From: Thamnaconus septentrionalis
Lineage: Eukaryota > Chordata > Actinopteri > Tetraodontiformes > Monacanthidae
Length of the DNA stretch: 64,000 nucleotides
Reading direction: 5' to 3'
Assembly: GCA_009823395.1 (NCBI GenBank)
Contig: CM020505.1
Span: 3,724,129-3,788,128 of the forward strand
The notes beneath the pieces were generated by a model. That model was given only the letters and a program-made list of their open reading frames with translations. It was not told the origin of the DNA and ran no database searches. This document shows, piece by piece, positions 37,601-49,672 of this stretch (the stretch's first letter is position 1; every line of letters starts with the position of its first letter). The translations under genes and the position numbers were made by a program.

Positions 37601-39476
37601 GAATTCAGTGCCCTTTCCCACATTATTTCTCTTTGAAAAATGTCATCTATTTCTGATTAAACGTCCATTGCAGGAGGATACTGTCCTAATCTCTCGGCAG
37701 CAGCTATTGTTTATACCTCATGGAAGCTTTTTCTCACAGGTCTTTTTCAGGGTAGCTTGGAGCATTTTGCGCCTTGCTTTCATCACATTCTAAATTCTCT
37801 AATTCCTGCATGCACGTTGTCCGTTAAATGAAGCAACTGAAATTTTAAGACTGATTAAAAAGAGTCACTGTTGCCGGCTGGCTGTATGTGCGAGAGAAAT
37901 TTGAGGGTTGAAATCAGAGCAGCCAGCTGCAGTCTATGCTTATAGATACCAAGCAATGACAAAATATAAGAGAGTTGAAAAGAATTGCCCCTTCTTTAAG
38001 GAGTTAATTGGCTTGGTAGTTCAGCTTGTTGAACTATTGCGGGGGGAAAATATGCACGTAACTTATGGTATCTTGGATAAAATTGTGATTTACAGGGACA
38101 GTAGGAAAATGTGCATCCTCTCTCTTGTAATCATGCACTTTGTCTCTTGACAATGTCCACAAAACTGCAATTCCATTCCATCCATCCGACATGTAGGTAG
38201 GGAGAGTTTGGCTGCTGCAACGTAAGAGTTCTGTTTGAGTGCCCAGAGATTTGTTGGGTCCTTACAGGACCACCAATGTAGAGGGCACCTCTCACAGGAG
38301 TTCACTTCAGTGAGACTTTTTTGGAAAATACAGAGCTTCGATATAAACGGAGCAGCAGGTGGTGGCTGATCTTACAATACATGTCAAGATTTGCGCCTCA
38401 TTCCATCAACAATGGGAATAAATAAGCATTTATATTGGTATTCCGCTGAAGGATGGGGTTTCAGGGCCCAGTTACTTTGCTGTGCGGCCTGGCTTTGCAC
38501 TTTCTGAATGTGGTCCTCGCTGCTGTTGAAAGGAGCTTCACGGATCAGCCTGGAGAGCAGGCAATAACCATTACTGCCACAGGCAGGTGGGGTTATTCCC
38601 TTTTCATTGCACTGCCTCAGAATCTCCAGGAGGAGATTTGCTGTGGGCAGTTTGTTCTGTAAACACATGAAGGACTGTTTGTAGCCTTAAATGCTGCATT
38701 TTGGTTGGATGGGAATCCTCGGAGCAGAGACATAATTTTTAGCAAGAAAGAAATTTGGTCTTGCCTCGTCTGGTGGTCACCACGACTTCTCGTCTCTTCT
38801 CTTATCGTCAAACCAAGGCTTTTTTACCTGTTTGCAACAGCCAATTCCAACCAAGTATTATGATTGGATAAGAGGCATGTCATGAGTGCTGATTTGTAAC
38901 AGCACCACAAGTTCTTCCAACTAATTTTGATGTGCCACTTCTAGTTAGTGGTCTTTTAATCACTGTTCATTCCAAATTCTGAGGCGTCTCATGTACTCTA
39001 CATCAGAAGACCCACCCACTGTGTGATACGAGGTTGTGTAGCTCACTGTGTTCACCATCATGTCTCAAGACTGCTGGACATAGTTTGGGTGAGTCCAAAT
39101 TTTAGACTGTCTTCAGCACAAATAGAAAAGTCTGGCAGATGGACCGCAAGTTGCTCACTCTAACTCCGACTAACTCAGTCCAGTCAAATTGAATAATTTG
39201 TGTTGCCGGACAGAAGAAAATGATATAAGCGGAGCCAAGAAAACTCTAAGTATCTTTTTTAAATAGATATCTCACACAAGGTTGTGCTGTTCAACTGAAT
39301 GTCAGCATAGTCTAGTGATCAAGCTTACCATAGAGTTACACCTGAGGTAGTGACTACAATGAACTCCCTCTCCAGTGATACACAACACAAAATTAATTGT
39401 GAGAAACATTATAAAAACTGACATGAGATATATTAATTCTAATAATTGCTTCAGGCCACACTTGGCTCACTATAAT

Positions 39477-39510
39477 CATCATCATCATCTTCATCATCAT
39501 CATCATCATA
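39477..39510. repeat. (ATC)n trinucleotide repeat
   Basis: About eleven ATC units with one TTC interruption. Confidence 0.9.
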
Positions 39511-41109
39511 GCCCTTAATAGTGTCGTCCAATAGTAACCCGAGTCTTCAATGTAACCTTTGACCCCCTAATGCCTTGCAAAGGTCAGAGGGATCACATCT
39601 TCATTTCCCTCGAGTCTGAATGAATAAATAAATAAATGGTTAATGTGGCTGCAGTGATGGAGAAGGAAATCTGTAAAATGACTCCCTAATGATCCTCGAG
39701 TGGACAGGTTGGCCGCTGTGCTCGGTCATTGTGTCGTGTAAACTGAGATTTCTTCTGAATATATGCTTTCGGCTTTTTATTAATCAGATGTGAACTCTGA
39801 ACCTTTCACCTGCAGGTTATGAGCAACCAACAACACAACATTATGGCTCGTGAGTCGTGACTGACTAGTTTTGCGCTGCACTTTCATCAGACACGAGTGT
39901 TTAGCCGCAGTTGTTTGGTGACATAGTTATTTACCATGCGGGAGTACGCCTGCATCATCACCTAGGCTTGGCTCCTTGTGTTTTCCTGCAGTTGTAGAAC
40001 TGCTGATAATATACTTAATATTATGATTATGCCTATTTTTTGTATTGTTTCCTACTTCTGTAATGTCACTAGTGAGTGACCATGTTACCTGCCATCCTAC
40101 TGTGATACTCTATATAGCAGAGTACACCTCGGCCCAGGCCTGGAACCCGAGCAACTTCACACTAATGAAACAGACTGGAGACTTTGGAGTTTAAGTATCA
40201 TCACAGCGGGTTGTAAAATTCAGCTTAAGGGAATTTTTCAGTGCATCAATCCCAGTTTTTTATGACTCCTTTCTGTTTACAGCTCATCTGTCAAACAGGA
40301 TATGAGGTAATGGCTTTGACATTGATTCAAACTGAGGATAGGAAATATGATCACTTGAAAAACCAAAAAGTCGTTATGCACTTTATAACCACTAGAAGTC
40401 ATAAAATCCACTTTGTACAAGCTGAGAGACCTTTCAAAGGAGATCTGCGCTTCTTGCAGTAGTTCTGAAGAAGTAAAATTGCAGCCGTCCTGCTAAAACG
40501 TCTCATCTTTACTTTGTCATTAAAACCAGCCACTTAACACCACGGACACACACGCACGCACACACAAAGTCTTAAAGAATCACGGTGCAATTTGATTCAT
40601 TTACCCAGCTGTTATCTCAAGAGTCTCCCATTGTGCCGCAGCTCTTATTTATTTTTTTATTTGTTTCCTGTCTCATGGTAAAGTGACAGCAATAAAATGG
40701 AAGTTGTGCCAGAAAGCCACTTACGTATCTGAGCAGGAATCCACAGAAGTTGTGCGGAGTTGTTTTAATAAAAGCATGGCGCAGACAGCCCCAGGAGCCT
40801 GGGTCTGTCCCTCAACACAACACAATAAAACTCACGCAAGATGATAATTATAAGAGTGCAAGAGGCTATATTACTTTGTATCATGGCCGTATTCCCCAAA
40901 TTGCTGTGGTCCACAGTGACCAGCATATCACAAAGGTAATGAAAGTTAATGAAACTCAACGCAAAGACTTCTGTAAAAGTCCGGTGTGGCCGTGGCAGGT
41001 TTGTCTGAAGTTTAAAACAAAGTAAAGTGTGAAGGAGAAAGCTGCTTTCCCTTCATAGGGAACCTTTGAAGTGAACATACTGTTCAACCAAGCGGGGACG
41101 TTCTATTTC

Positions 41110-41210
41110 CATTCGGCGTGAACGGGTGAATGAGAGGCCTTTGTAAAGCGCTTTAGGGTGCCGTGAAGGTGCTGGAAAAGCGCTGTATTAGTGCAGTCCA
41201 TTTACCATTT
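41110..41210 (-). mobile_element. Common teleost interspersed repeat, - copy (5' part)
   Basis: On the complement it starts AAATGGTAAATGGACTGCAC, followed by AGCGCTTTTCCAGCACC and AAAGCGCTTTACAAAGG, then CATTCACCCGTTCAC. This is the beginning of the fish repeat whose later part is at 34441-34680. It is truncated after about 100 bp. Confidence 0.6.
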
Positions 41211-41891
41211 TAAACACAAATCACATGGAAACAGCACACATAAATAGTTCTGAGCTCTGGAGGAATAATAAGTGTTCTCCTCAACATGTTCAAGAGGGTG
41301 GGGGTTTCACATTAGTGTCACATTTGAATTTGAAACAAAGTCACCATTCAGTGCCTCATGGACTATTTCAAGTCTTCTAGAAGCTGTCATATTGTTGGAC
41401 AGGATGGTTATAACACAATCATTGCCATTTATTTTCAACTGATTTGGACTTAGTGAACTATTAAAAGACAATTATGCTGAATGAGTTAAAACTGATTATC
41501 ATGTCTAATTAAATACTGTTGTAGTATTTGATTGGAGACAATATGATTCGCCATGGCAAAAACAAAGACGGATCAGCAGCTCTGTCCCCTCTGATCCTCA
41601 GTATGAAAAGAGAAACCTCGAGTTGTGGCTCTCTTTATACAAACTGCATTGTGTTATATCACACAGCCACCACATGAATTCTTTAATTACCAGTCTTGCG
41701 ACTCCCGCTGTCTGCTGGAGTAGCACTGTGCTCTCCTCTTTAAAACGCAGCCGGTGAATGTTAATAGTGAAGCTCAGAGTGAACGTGCAGCGCAGACTTG
41801 CGAGGAATTGAATGTAAAACTGAGACCTGAATATGGAGCAGCATCACTGTTTTACCTCGATTACCTGCTGCCTGTGGTTATGATCATGGTT

Positions 41892-42010
41892 AAAACACTT
41901 TAACAACACAAATGGTGTGAAAAGAGGGCACAGAGGCCGTGTTACCCTTGACCTCGCCCCCAGATTTTGAAAACTTTAAGCCAGAGCAACAACCTTTGTT
42001 TTGGTGTCTA
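41892..42010 (+). repeat. Dispersed repeat pair, copy A
   Basis: Aligns over about 120 bp with 46096-46219. Shared blocks in the same order are CAACACAA, GTGTGAAAA, TGACCTCGC, GATTTT, TAAAGCCA or TTAAGCCA, CAACAA/CAACCA, and GTTTTGGTGTCTA. The order and spacing are too good for chance. The family is unknown to me. Confidence 0.65.
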
Positions 42011-42125
42011 CCCATTTATAGTTTGCCACTGTAAAAATTCTTTTTTTATATCACCCCTATTCAACCCAATGGGAATTAAATGTAGATTAATTAAACTCAT
42101 TTGCAACTGTATGGCAGCAACTGCA

Positions 42126-42180
42126 TACACACACACACACACACACACACAAAATGTATATATATATATACATATACATA
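42126..42180. repeat. Adjacent (CA)13 and (TA)n microsatellites
   Basis: CA array at 42126-42151, then AAAATG, then TA repeat to about 42180. It lies about 115 bp after copy A of the dispersed repeat. Confidence 0.9.
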
Positions 42181-43911
42181 TTTACATGTCAGACATATTT
42201 CTGTCACCATGCAAAAACACTCTGCTTTGAAATTGTATTTGCACCTGAACTGACAGTATCTCCAGAGAAGGGGGGTGAATTTCATAACATAGCATGCATC
42301 ATAGCTTATGTTTGTGTATCTGTGTTTGTGACAGGATGTCTCTCTGTGTTTATGGGGGATTTTAAGCTTAGACGGCGAGTGAATGAACTGTGCCTCTTTA
42401 TCCTTTAACACCCTGGTTGTTGTCACCGGAGCCGCGCAGCTGCAGTGTCGCACTCAGGGTAAATAACCGTGCCCAACTTAGTCCTTTTATGGCCCTAAAA
42501 TAATGGAGTCACACCATCATGAATGTTTAATAGGCCTTCCAGGGCCCTTTGCTGACAAAAGCATAATTAAGGCTTGTACATAACACGCTGGCTCGACGAA
42601 AATGCACGGTTTTCAGCAAATTCACGAATGTTTAGTTTGGGGGGAGAAGACTCATGGTGTAATTCAGCCGTGCCTCCTTGTTAAACCCAGGAACACAGGA
42701 TGCTGCGTACATCTCTGGTGCTGGGTCTCCTTCCACTGCTAGAATGCTGTTGTTGATGTATGTGAGAGACAGATGCCAAGTCACTATAAAGCTCTGTCTC
42801 TCACCCAAACCCAACACACAACAAACAAATCACAAAAAACAAAAAAATGACTCACTTAGTATTTTTTATATACATATTATAGAATCTGACAGTAATGGGT
42901 ATATTACATAAAACAGTAAATCAAGTTAAATGCAAATCATTTCTATACATTGAATGAATGAATGATGAATGAATCCAGTCATTTCTGGAAGACCTGTGAG
43001 GACTTTAAGTATGGGCAGAAATGTTGCCACTTTCTAAAACCTAACAAGCTTTGCCTTTCCAGCCTCCCTGTGCCACGGTTGTCCAGAGTTTTGGCGGATG
43101 TCTGCCACTGCCTGAAGCCTCAAAAGAATAATAGAGGTAGCAAAGACCAGTTACTACGCTCAGTTTCAGAACGTTACAAAAAAAAAGAAGATGAAAGATA
43201 TTTGTTAGCAGGATTTTCAGAGGTGCAGGGTTTTTGTTTTTGTTTTTCAATATTACATCCTTGGGGTTGCTGCTTGTTCTTGTCTCCAGTCCCCCCCACT
43301 CCCCAAAAAATACCTTCTATGTGAATGAACAAGTCTGAGACCACGTCCTTATGTTGGCTCAAGGCCCCAACTGATTTTTCCTAGTTTTTTAGCTGCATCT
43401 TTTTTTCAATACGACCACTTTCTTAATGGAAAATTGCAAACAGACCAGATAGACATCCATTTCTCCAAAACCATAGGGTTAATAGCAGCTTGAAACTTGC
43501 TGCAGTTCATCAGTTCCAGCTGGCTAGTAGTTACCTGAGTTGGCCCCTTGCCAAACCTGTTACACTGTTTGAAACTGTACAAAGAAAACACTTCAGACCT
43601 CGTTCCTTTGGTTTGCAACAGTGTCTATAGCAGTACTATTTAGAAAAGTCTTGCTACTTTTCCTGCATTCAAAAGAGGGGCTGGCCAGGATGTGTTCATT
43701 TGCATCAGAAGAAAAAGCAAGAGGTTGTTTATTTCAGTTATTTAAGGAACGTGCAAAGAAAAGGTGAACCTAAATCAATCTTTACTTCCCTCTGTTGCAT
43801 GTTAAATACGGGCAGCATTCCAATGTGGGCCCTTTGCATGTTTTATGGCAATGTCTATGAGCGGAATGATGAATAATTGACGAGGTGAGAAGCTGGATCA
43901 AAGAGGAAGCC

Positions 43912-43914
<3 letters not shown>

Positions 43915-43947
<33 letters not shown>
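43915..43947. repeat. (TG)16 microsatellite
   Basis: A TG array followed by CACACACG, so the two strands can pair locally. A short CA array lies nearby at 44081-44102. Confidence 0.9.
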
Positions 43948-43948
<1 letters not shown>

Positions 43949-46095
43949 ACACACGCACAAAGTCTGATTTAATGTGTATTTGGTGTGTGTGTCTGTGTGT
44001 ATGATGGGAGAATCATTTTATTTTTATTTGCAACGATAGTAGTGTTGGCCAATGGCAAACATGGCCAGGACAGTAATTGTACACACACACACACACACAC
44101 ACATTTATTCCAACATTTCAGTCAACTAATGCTCCTCATGCCTCTGATTTTTTTCCTTTTTGTATGTATGTTTCTTCTCCCTCCCTCGAACTGACTTCTT
44201 CATTTAGCACTATCTTTTCAACTGTGTTGTACGACATAAAAAACCCTTCAAATTACCAGCCCATGGCCGCATTTTTCATATTCATCATTCAGTGAGTCTA
44301 AGTATCCTTACATTAACCTTACCGCTGTGGCCTACTCCGTAAAATAGGCACTAACCAAAGCTATCCCTGCACCAATAATCACATCCCTTCCACCCAATCA
44401 TCTCCTCATGGTGCATCACACCTTATTCTCCTTCATTGCGCACTCACTCCCAATTGAACCTGTCATCTCCTCTTTGGTCCCCTAATGGTCGTCTGCAGTG
44501 AGACAGCTATTAGAGAACAGGACATGTTATTGGAAATCAAAGAGGATTTGGAGTCGAGGGCGTCCTCCTGCAGGGGAGAACTCCAAGCAGAGGTCAACTC
44601 GTTACGAAAACACACTCAGTCAACCCTGACCGCTCGGATAGATTACTTCTGTCTGGATCTCCATCACAGCTACCACTATTCTGGTTATTTCACATACCTT
44701 GTTGCGAAGAAAGGATGGACGTATCATAAGGTCAGTGGAAAAAAAAAAATACATCATTGCAAAAACTCTTAGGTTCGGAAATTAAATGTTACCACAGCCC
44801 ATTTTGTTTGAGATAAACTTCATGAAAGGCTGTCAGGGTCAACACGGTCATTCTTTTCAGTCAGTTGTTTTTCTTTTTTTTTCTCCTCCCGGTCGTTTGC
44901 GGAGTCAGCGCTCAGTGTCCTGCGTTTGTTATTCTTATCAAACCTACAATCATCTGAGCAGTCAATAAACCAGGCAGCGCAGTCAGGACAGGAAGCTTTC
45001 TCGACACTGGTTAGTTTGACCTATCCAGGCGCTGGCAGACCCGTCATTCACTGCAGTGTTCGCTTAAGGCTCCGGTTTTGGAATTTTAGAAAGCACTCCC
45101 AGAAAATCATGATAAAATTGTCAAGATGGCCGTGATTGATGTGGTCTAACTTCTAAAACCAATGCAAATCCAACAACAGCAATTGACTGGCGTACCATCT
45201 TGTCCGCATATCCATCCAATTGTGTGCAGAGGCAATTGTGTCGGCGGATATTGCCACTTACTCGTGATTGAAATGTAGATGCAAAGCCTCTGGACTATTT
45301 CTCATTTTTTATACTGTGAATTGAAAAGCCAGTCGCTTAATTGGAATGGAGGCAACAACTTTGGCATTTAAGAGGAAATATTGTTGAAATACCCAAACAT
45401 CATTTCTCTATCGAGACTCTATGGGGAGAAATAGAATAAACAGCACAGTAAATCAAATATACATTCAGTTCATTTAGAGCCAAGCAAGGAAGATAAAAGC
45501 AAACGTGCTTGTGCAGCCCATCGTCCCAGTTAGAAGTGTTTCGTCCCATATTGTTTGTGTTGAATAAGCTTGACAGATACAAGTTACTCGAATGTTTCCT
45601 GCGAATTAGAAAGACAAGAAGTTGAGAGGGAAGTTAATTAGCTCCAATATTAGCTTGCAATGCTAATTCTGGCAATATGTGAGCTGATGAAATCAGGTTT
45701 GTGTTTTCGGTTTGGATTTGTTTTGTTTTGTTGTTTTTTATTAATATCTTTGCTTTCATATTTTCCCCCACAAGCTGCACCAGGCTACAGACCACACAGA
45801 GTGGAGCCAAAGCGTCTTGGTGTCAGCACCATTTCAGTGTGTGTAAGCAGAAAACAATGCCAGGCCCCAAAGGGTTTGGAATTTGGATGCATAGATGGAC
45901 ATTAAAAGCGGCAGCTAGCCGAAGCAGTGCAGTGCAATTGATCTAAGCTCTGCGCAAAGGCAGGACTTGGGGGAAATCAGAAGCTTCATTAAAGTTTCAT
46001 ATTGTATTTTGGTACTCCTGCAGTTTCATCTTGTGTCTCTATTTACTTAAGGGCTCCTACCGAAAGTTAGCCTCACCATGGGAGTTGGGATTATA

Positions 46096-46219
46096 AAGCT
46101 TTAGCAACACAATTGCCGTGTGAAAATAAGGCAAAGAAGTTTTGTCCCTGTTATCTGTGACCTCGCTCGGGGGGATTTTAAAACTTAAAGCCAAACAACC
46201 ATCGTTTTGGTGTCTATGA
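46096..46219 (+). repeat. Dispersed repeat pair, copy B
   Basis: Second copy of the element at 41892-42010, same orientation, 4.2 kb downstream. It diverges by substitutions and small indels, for example a longer G run after GACCTCGCTC. Confidence 0.65.
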
Positions 46220-48403
46220 GTCTGTGCTGTCTTAATGCCATATGTAAAGCTTCCCAAATGAGAACCAAGGACTATTTCTAAAACAGTGGAAAGGGCAGCG
46301 TGCCAACACAGGGTGATGCACAGACGCATTCTCAGGCAGAAGTTTCGAAAGGAACTTTACCTGATCTCTTTCACAAACACATTCATACCAGAGAGGCAGA
46401 CATCTTTGATAGTGCCCATGCCTAATGGTCTGCTGTTGGCTGAGGCTCTTAGAGCAACTGGTGGCGTCTGCGCTGCGGAGTCTCCCACTGAGCCGGTTGT
46501 TCTAATAGGCGGGCTGTCGTCTCATGAATGACGTCATTCCAAGGGGATAAAAGGAGAGGAAATAGATGAATGTTGAGCTGGAAAACAGCTGGATTGCTCA
46601 GAAGACCTCAAGGGGTGAAAAAAATGTGTCTCAGAACTGAACACAGTCTCAAATGACAAGAATATTTGGCTTCACCATTAATAAAAATAAATGAAAATGA
46701 ATCAAGTATTTGTGATCAGACAAACATACTGCCTGTATGTTCTTTTATGTTTGGTCACAGAAATGGTTTATTTGTAATAAGTAGGGGGGGATGTGTACAG
46801 GGGATTTAAAAAACTAAAGCGGAACAAAGAAAAAACTGATGCTCTGATACGCTGGACGTGGCACAATAAGGACAATCCCATGAAACACCACACCTCCTTT
46901 GGATTGCTTGTTTTTGGGACACATCCAGGCTGTGCACCTCAGCCTTAACGGAGCTCAAAAACAGTGACTGAAAACTAGAGTATGCTTGCTTTGGCTCATA
47001 TGCTAGGTTTGTTATTAGTTAAAGTTGCTGAAACTAAGTTGATGAGTTGTAATTTCATTCGTTCATCAACAAGCGTTTGTAGTCACATAACAGAGCAGAT
47101 AACCCTATATCCAATGTGGCATCAGTGAACAACTATGGAAATTAACATTGTTGTACAATTGGCCTTTAAGCTCACATTCTATGGCCACAGCAGTTTAATT
47201 GCTGTATCCAGATCGATTCTATGGTTTCGCTGCTCTCCACCTCTGAGCCTCCCTATCATTTTGGAAACACACAAATCACCTGTACAACTTCTGGATGCCA
47301 GGTTTTCATGCGGCAACCTTCAAACACCCGGAATGCTTAGATGCTATGCTAATGCACACACTTAGATGTAGGTCCAAATGAGCGTAAGGGTGCGTGCGCG
47401 TGTGCGCTTGCTTGCTTGCGCCTACGTGACACAACTTTCATGTGACAGCTGTGCCCTTTCCAACAGCGCCCGCGCACATCTCCACTGAAATAAAATACAA
47501 AACTCCTCTCTCTTTAAGCATCACACGGCAGTGATCATAACTGCTGACGTCTGAAATGTATTTTCTGCACTTCATGGTCTCTTGGTTTGATAAAGGCGAA
47601 GGGCGAGTAGGGTGGAGGAGGGAGGACTGTTCCAGGAAGAACAGGGGAAGTAAGAGGGAAGTGGAGCAATGTAAATGGAAGGCTTGTTTTTGTGGAAAAA
47701 AAAAAAAAATCTTTGCGTGATGTCCCAAATCTCAGAAAGAATCGATTTTGGCTGCGAAGAATCGGGATTACACAGAGGCGCAGGCACAACTCTGCCCTGT
47801 AAAAGATGCAAGCAAGGAAGGGAGGGGATGGGGAGACGGCCGGCGAGTGGATGTGAAGGCGAGTGGAAGTGGCAGCGACTTTTGGAGAGATGGCAGAAAC
47901 CAGAGGGGAGCGGCATCCGTGCTTGTGACAGCAGCTGAAAATCCAATCCAGCGGAGGAAAAGGAAGATGACAGTCCCGTGAAGGAAGCGAGGCGGCGAGG
48001 GGGGTAAACATGACAGAAAAATACAAAAATGGTGTGGGTGAGGGTCACAGCAGGAGCGAGAAATGGCAGGAACGAACAAATCACTTGGACACTTGTGTCC
48101 GTTCCGAGCTTCGATCAGAGGGCAGCTCTTTGGGACAGTTCTGGTCAGGTTTGGTGGGCAAGTTGGCCAACAGACAGCCATTGTTTTCCCTTGTTTATTG
48201 CTGAACTGACTGAACCGAGACCAACACAACCAGACTGATATGAAACAGAGCTTTGTTTCTTTGCTTTGTCTATGTTTGTCACTTGTCAAACCTTGATGAA
48301 CGCCTCTCGCATAAAACAAAGTTTCCGCTACCGCCTTGCATAAACGCGGGTTTCATCTTTTTTTTTTTTTTTTTTGCCTTTGTACCTTTTCTGTGCTTTC
48401 TAG

Positions 48404-48600
48404 ACCTAGACACACCGGTGCTGACGGTTCACCAGACCATCAGTGATGTGCGTGGCAGCTACTACCAGGAGAAGACGGTGTTCCTGCGCTGCACCGTCAA
48501 CTCCAACCCTCCCGCACGATTCATCTGGAAGCGTGGAAACATGCTCATTGAGCAGAGCAAGGACAACGGGGTGGACATCTACGAGCCACTGTACACTCAG
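48404..48600 (+). CDS. mdga1: mdga1 exon: Ig1-Ig2 linker and first half of Ig domain 2
   Basis: This 197-bp exon lies between CTTTCTAG and GTACAC, entering in phase 1 and leaving in phase 0 after CAG. With the previous base it encodes Y-LDTPVLTVHQTISDVRG and continues to DIYEPLYTQ (65 full codons). It carries the B-strand cysteine in FLRCTV (C135) and the C-strand tryptophan in FIWKRG (W147). The SDVRG, YQEKTVFLRC and NSNPPARFIWKRG blocks are the strongest evidence for MDGA1 over MDGA2, where I recall a VANSNPPVRYSWRRG-like version. Ig2 belongs to the neuroligin-binding arm. The donor GTACAC is weaker than the others in this gene and is followed by CA repeats within about 20-40 bases. Confidence 0.95.
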
Positions 48601-48981
48601 GTACACAGGGACGCGCACATGCACACACACACACACGTTCATTTGTTCAATATTCTGCGCAGAGATACGCTGAGAGGGAGATGAGGAGTTGGACAATTCT
48701 TTTTCACATGAATATATTAATGTTTTTATTGCAAAAAAATTGTCTTTGGTAAAACAAATTGAGCCATAATTCCCTGGCAGACGGTTTCCTGGATAGATTG
48801 CCACAAAGCCAAAAATATCAGATCAATGACTTTTTTTTTTTATTAATTGAATTTCAGCACTTTATCCTTTCACCACTAGGGGATGCAAAAATAAATCATA
48901 CATTCACGTCTACTCAAACTAATGGTCCAGCATGAAAGCCATTTGCTCACTTCATAATCCATCAAGCAGCTAGCCTGCTAG

Positions 48982-48999
48982 CTAGCTAGCTAGCTAGTG
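48982..48999. repeat. (GCTA)n tetranucleotide repeat
   Basis: About four and a half GCTA units; the unit GCTAGCTA is self-complementary, so the tract is palindromic. Confidence 0.85.
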
Positions 49000-49314
49000 A
49001 GCTAACCAAATAATAGAGGTAATCAGTCACCAAAGCCCGGTCTGCTGGGCCCAACTGCATTAGCACAAGCGCTAACAGCTTCTCTCCCCTTTATCAAAGC
49101 ATCAGTCTGCTACAAGTGAAGCCCCTTGAGTTCAATTAGCCAGCCAGACTCGTTCTTCCCACGGCTGTCTCGGAAACTGTTAACCCATCACCTACTGCAG
49201 CACAGAGACGTCTCAGGCTGTATCAGACACAGTCCTGATCTGGAAAATCAAGAGTGATGTTGAAAGATGTGTGAATTTCTCTGTGTGTCTAACAGACCGT
49301 GTGTGCGCGCGTGC

Positions 49315-49316
<2 letters not shown>

Positions 49317-49350
<34 letters not shown>
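49317..49350. repeat. (TG)17 microsatellite
   Basis: A TG array within the short intron that splits Ig2. Confidence 0.95.
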
Positions 49351-49356
<6 letters not shown>

Positions 49357-49560
49357 GGCTCTCAGAGAGCCAGTGGAGGAGGAACTCCTTTTATTTATTT
49401 CATTTCTTTGCTTTCTTTAGATAAAGCATTGAAGGGATTTAGCTCTGCCACGTCAGTTTCATTTTCATAATGGCCTCAGGAGAATGATACAGTCAACATG
49501 CATCATTCTCACAAGCTCATGTACCAGTTGGTAATCGGGGACATGTTAGAAGCACACAGT

Positions 49561-49597
49561 TTGTGTATGTGTGAGCGTGTGTGTATGTGTGTGTGTT

Positions 49598-49649
<52 letters not shown>

Positions 49650-49672
49650 TGAGTGTGTGTATGTGTGTCTGT
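49561..49672. repeat. Long interrupted (TG)n microsatellite
   Basis: About 110 bp of TG-rich sequence with TA, GA and TT interruptions, including a pure central run of more than 40 bp. It lies in the same 1.66-kb intron as the array at 49317. Confidence 0.95.

Larger units (their letters stand above)
20891..48403 (+). other. mdga1: mdga1 intron between Ig1 and Ig2 (27.5 kb, phase 1)
   Basis: The donor is GTAAGT at 20891. The acceptor is a 19-T run followed by a pyrimidine-rich stretch and CTTTCTAG ending at 48403. No gene is recognisable inside on either strand. Identified contents are a GATA array (29.77 kb), a LINE fragment (about 34.0 kb), two copies of a common fish repeat (34.44-34.68 kb, + strand; 41.11-41.21 kb, - strand), an unnamed repeat pair (41.9 and 46.1 kb), inverted repeats near 33.1 and 33.6 kb, and several microsatellites. 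Some AT-rich stretches carry clusters of factor-like motifs (29.49-29.60, 36.1-36.46 and 43.8-43.91 kb); these are listed as candidates only. The rest is anonymous intron. Confidence 0.9.

Noticed and set aside
38453..38662. Short + strand frame with a hydrophobic start (GPVTLLCGLALHFLNVVLA)
   Set aside because: It resembles a signal peptide, but there is no recognisable mature domain, no splice context in phase with mdga1 and no promoter evidence.
44485..44772. Frame with a charged, coiled-coil-like stretch (IREQDMLLEIKEDLES...)
   Set aside because: It is only 95 codons, with no family match and no splice sites compatible with the gene; best treated as chance.
47535..48319. Three overlapping minus-strand open frames of 163-183 codons
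   Set aside because: They overlap in different frames, have no domain or periodic codon bias I can see, and arise from a stop-poor C/T-rich strand. A poly-F run from a T tract interrupts them.
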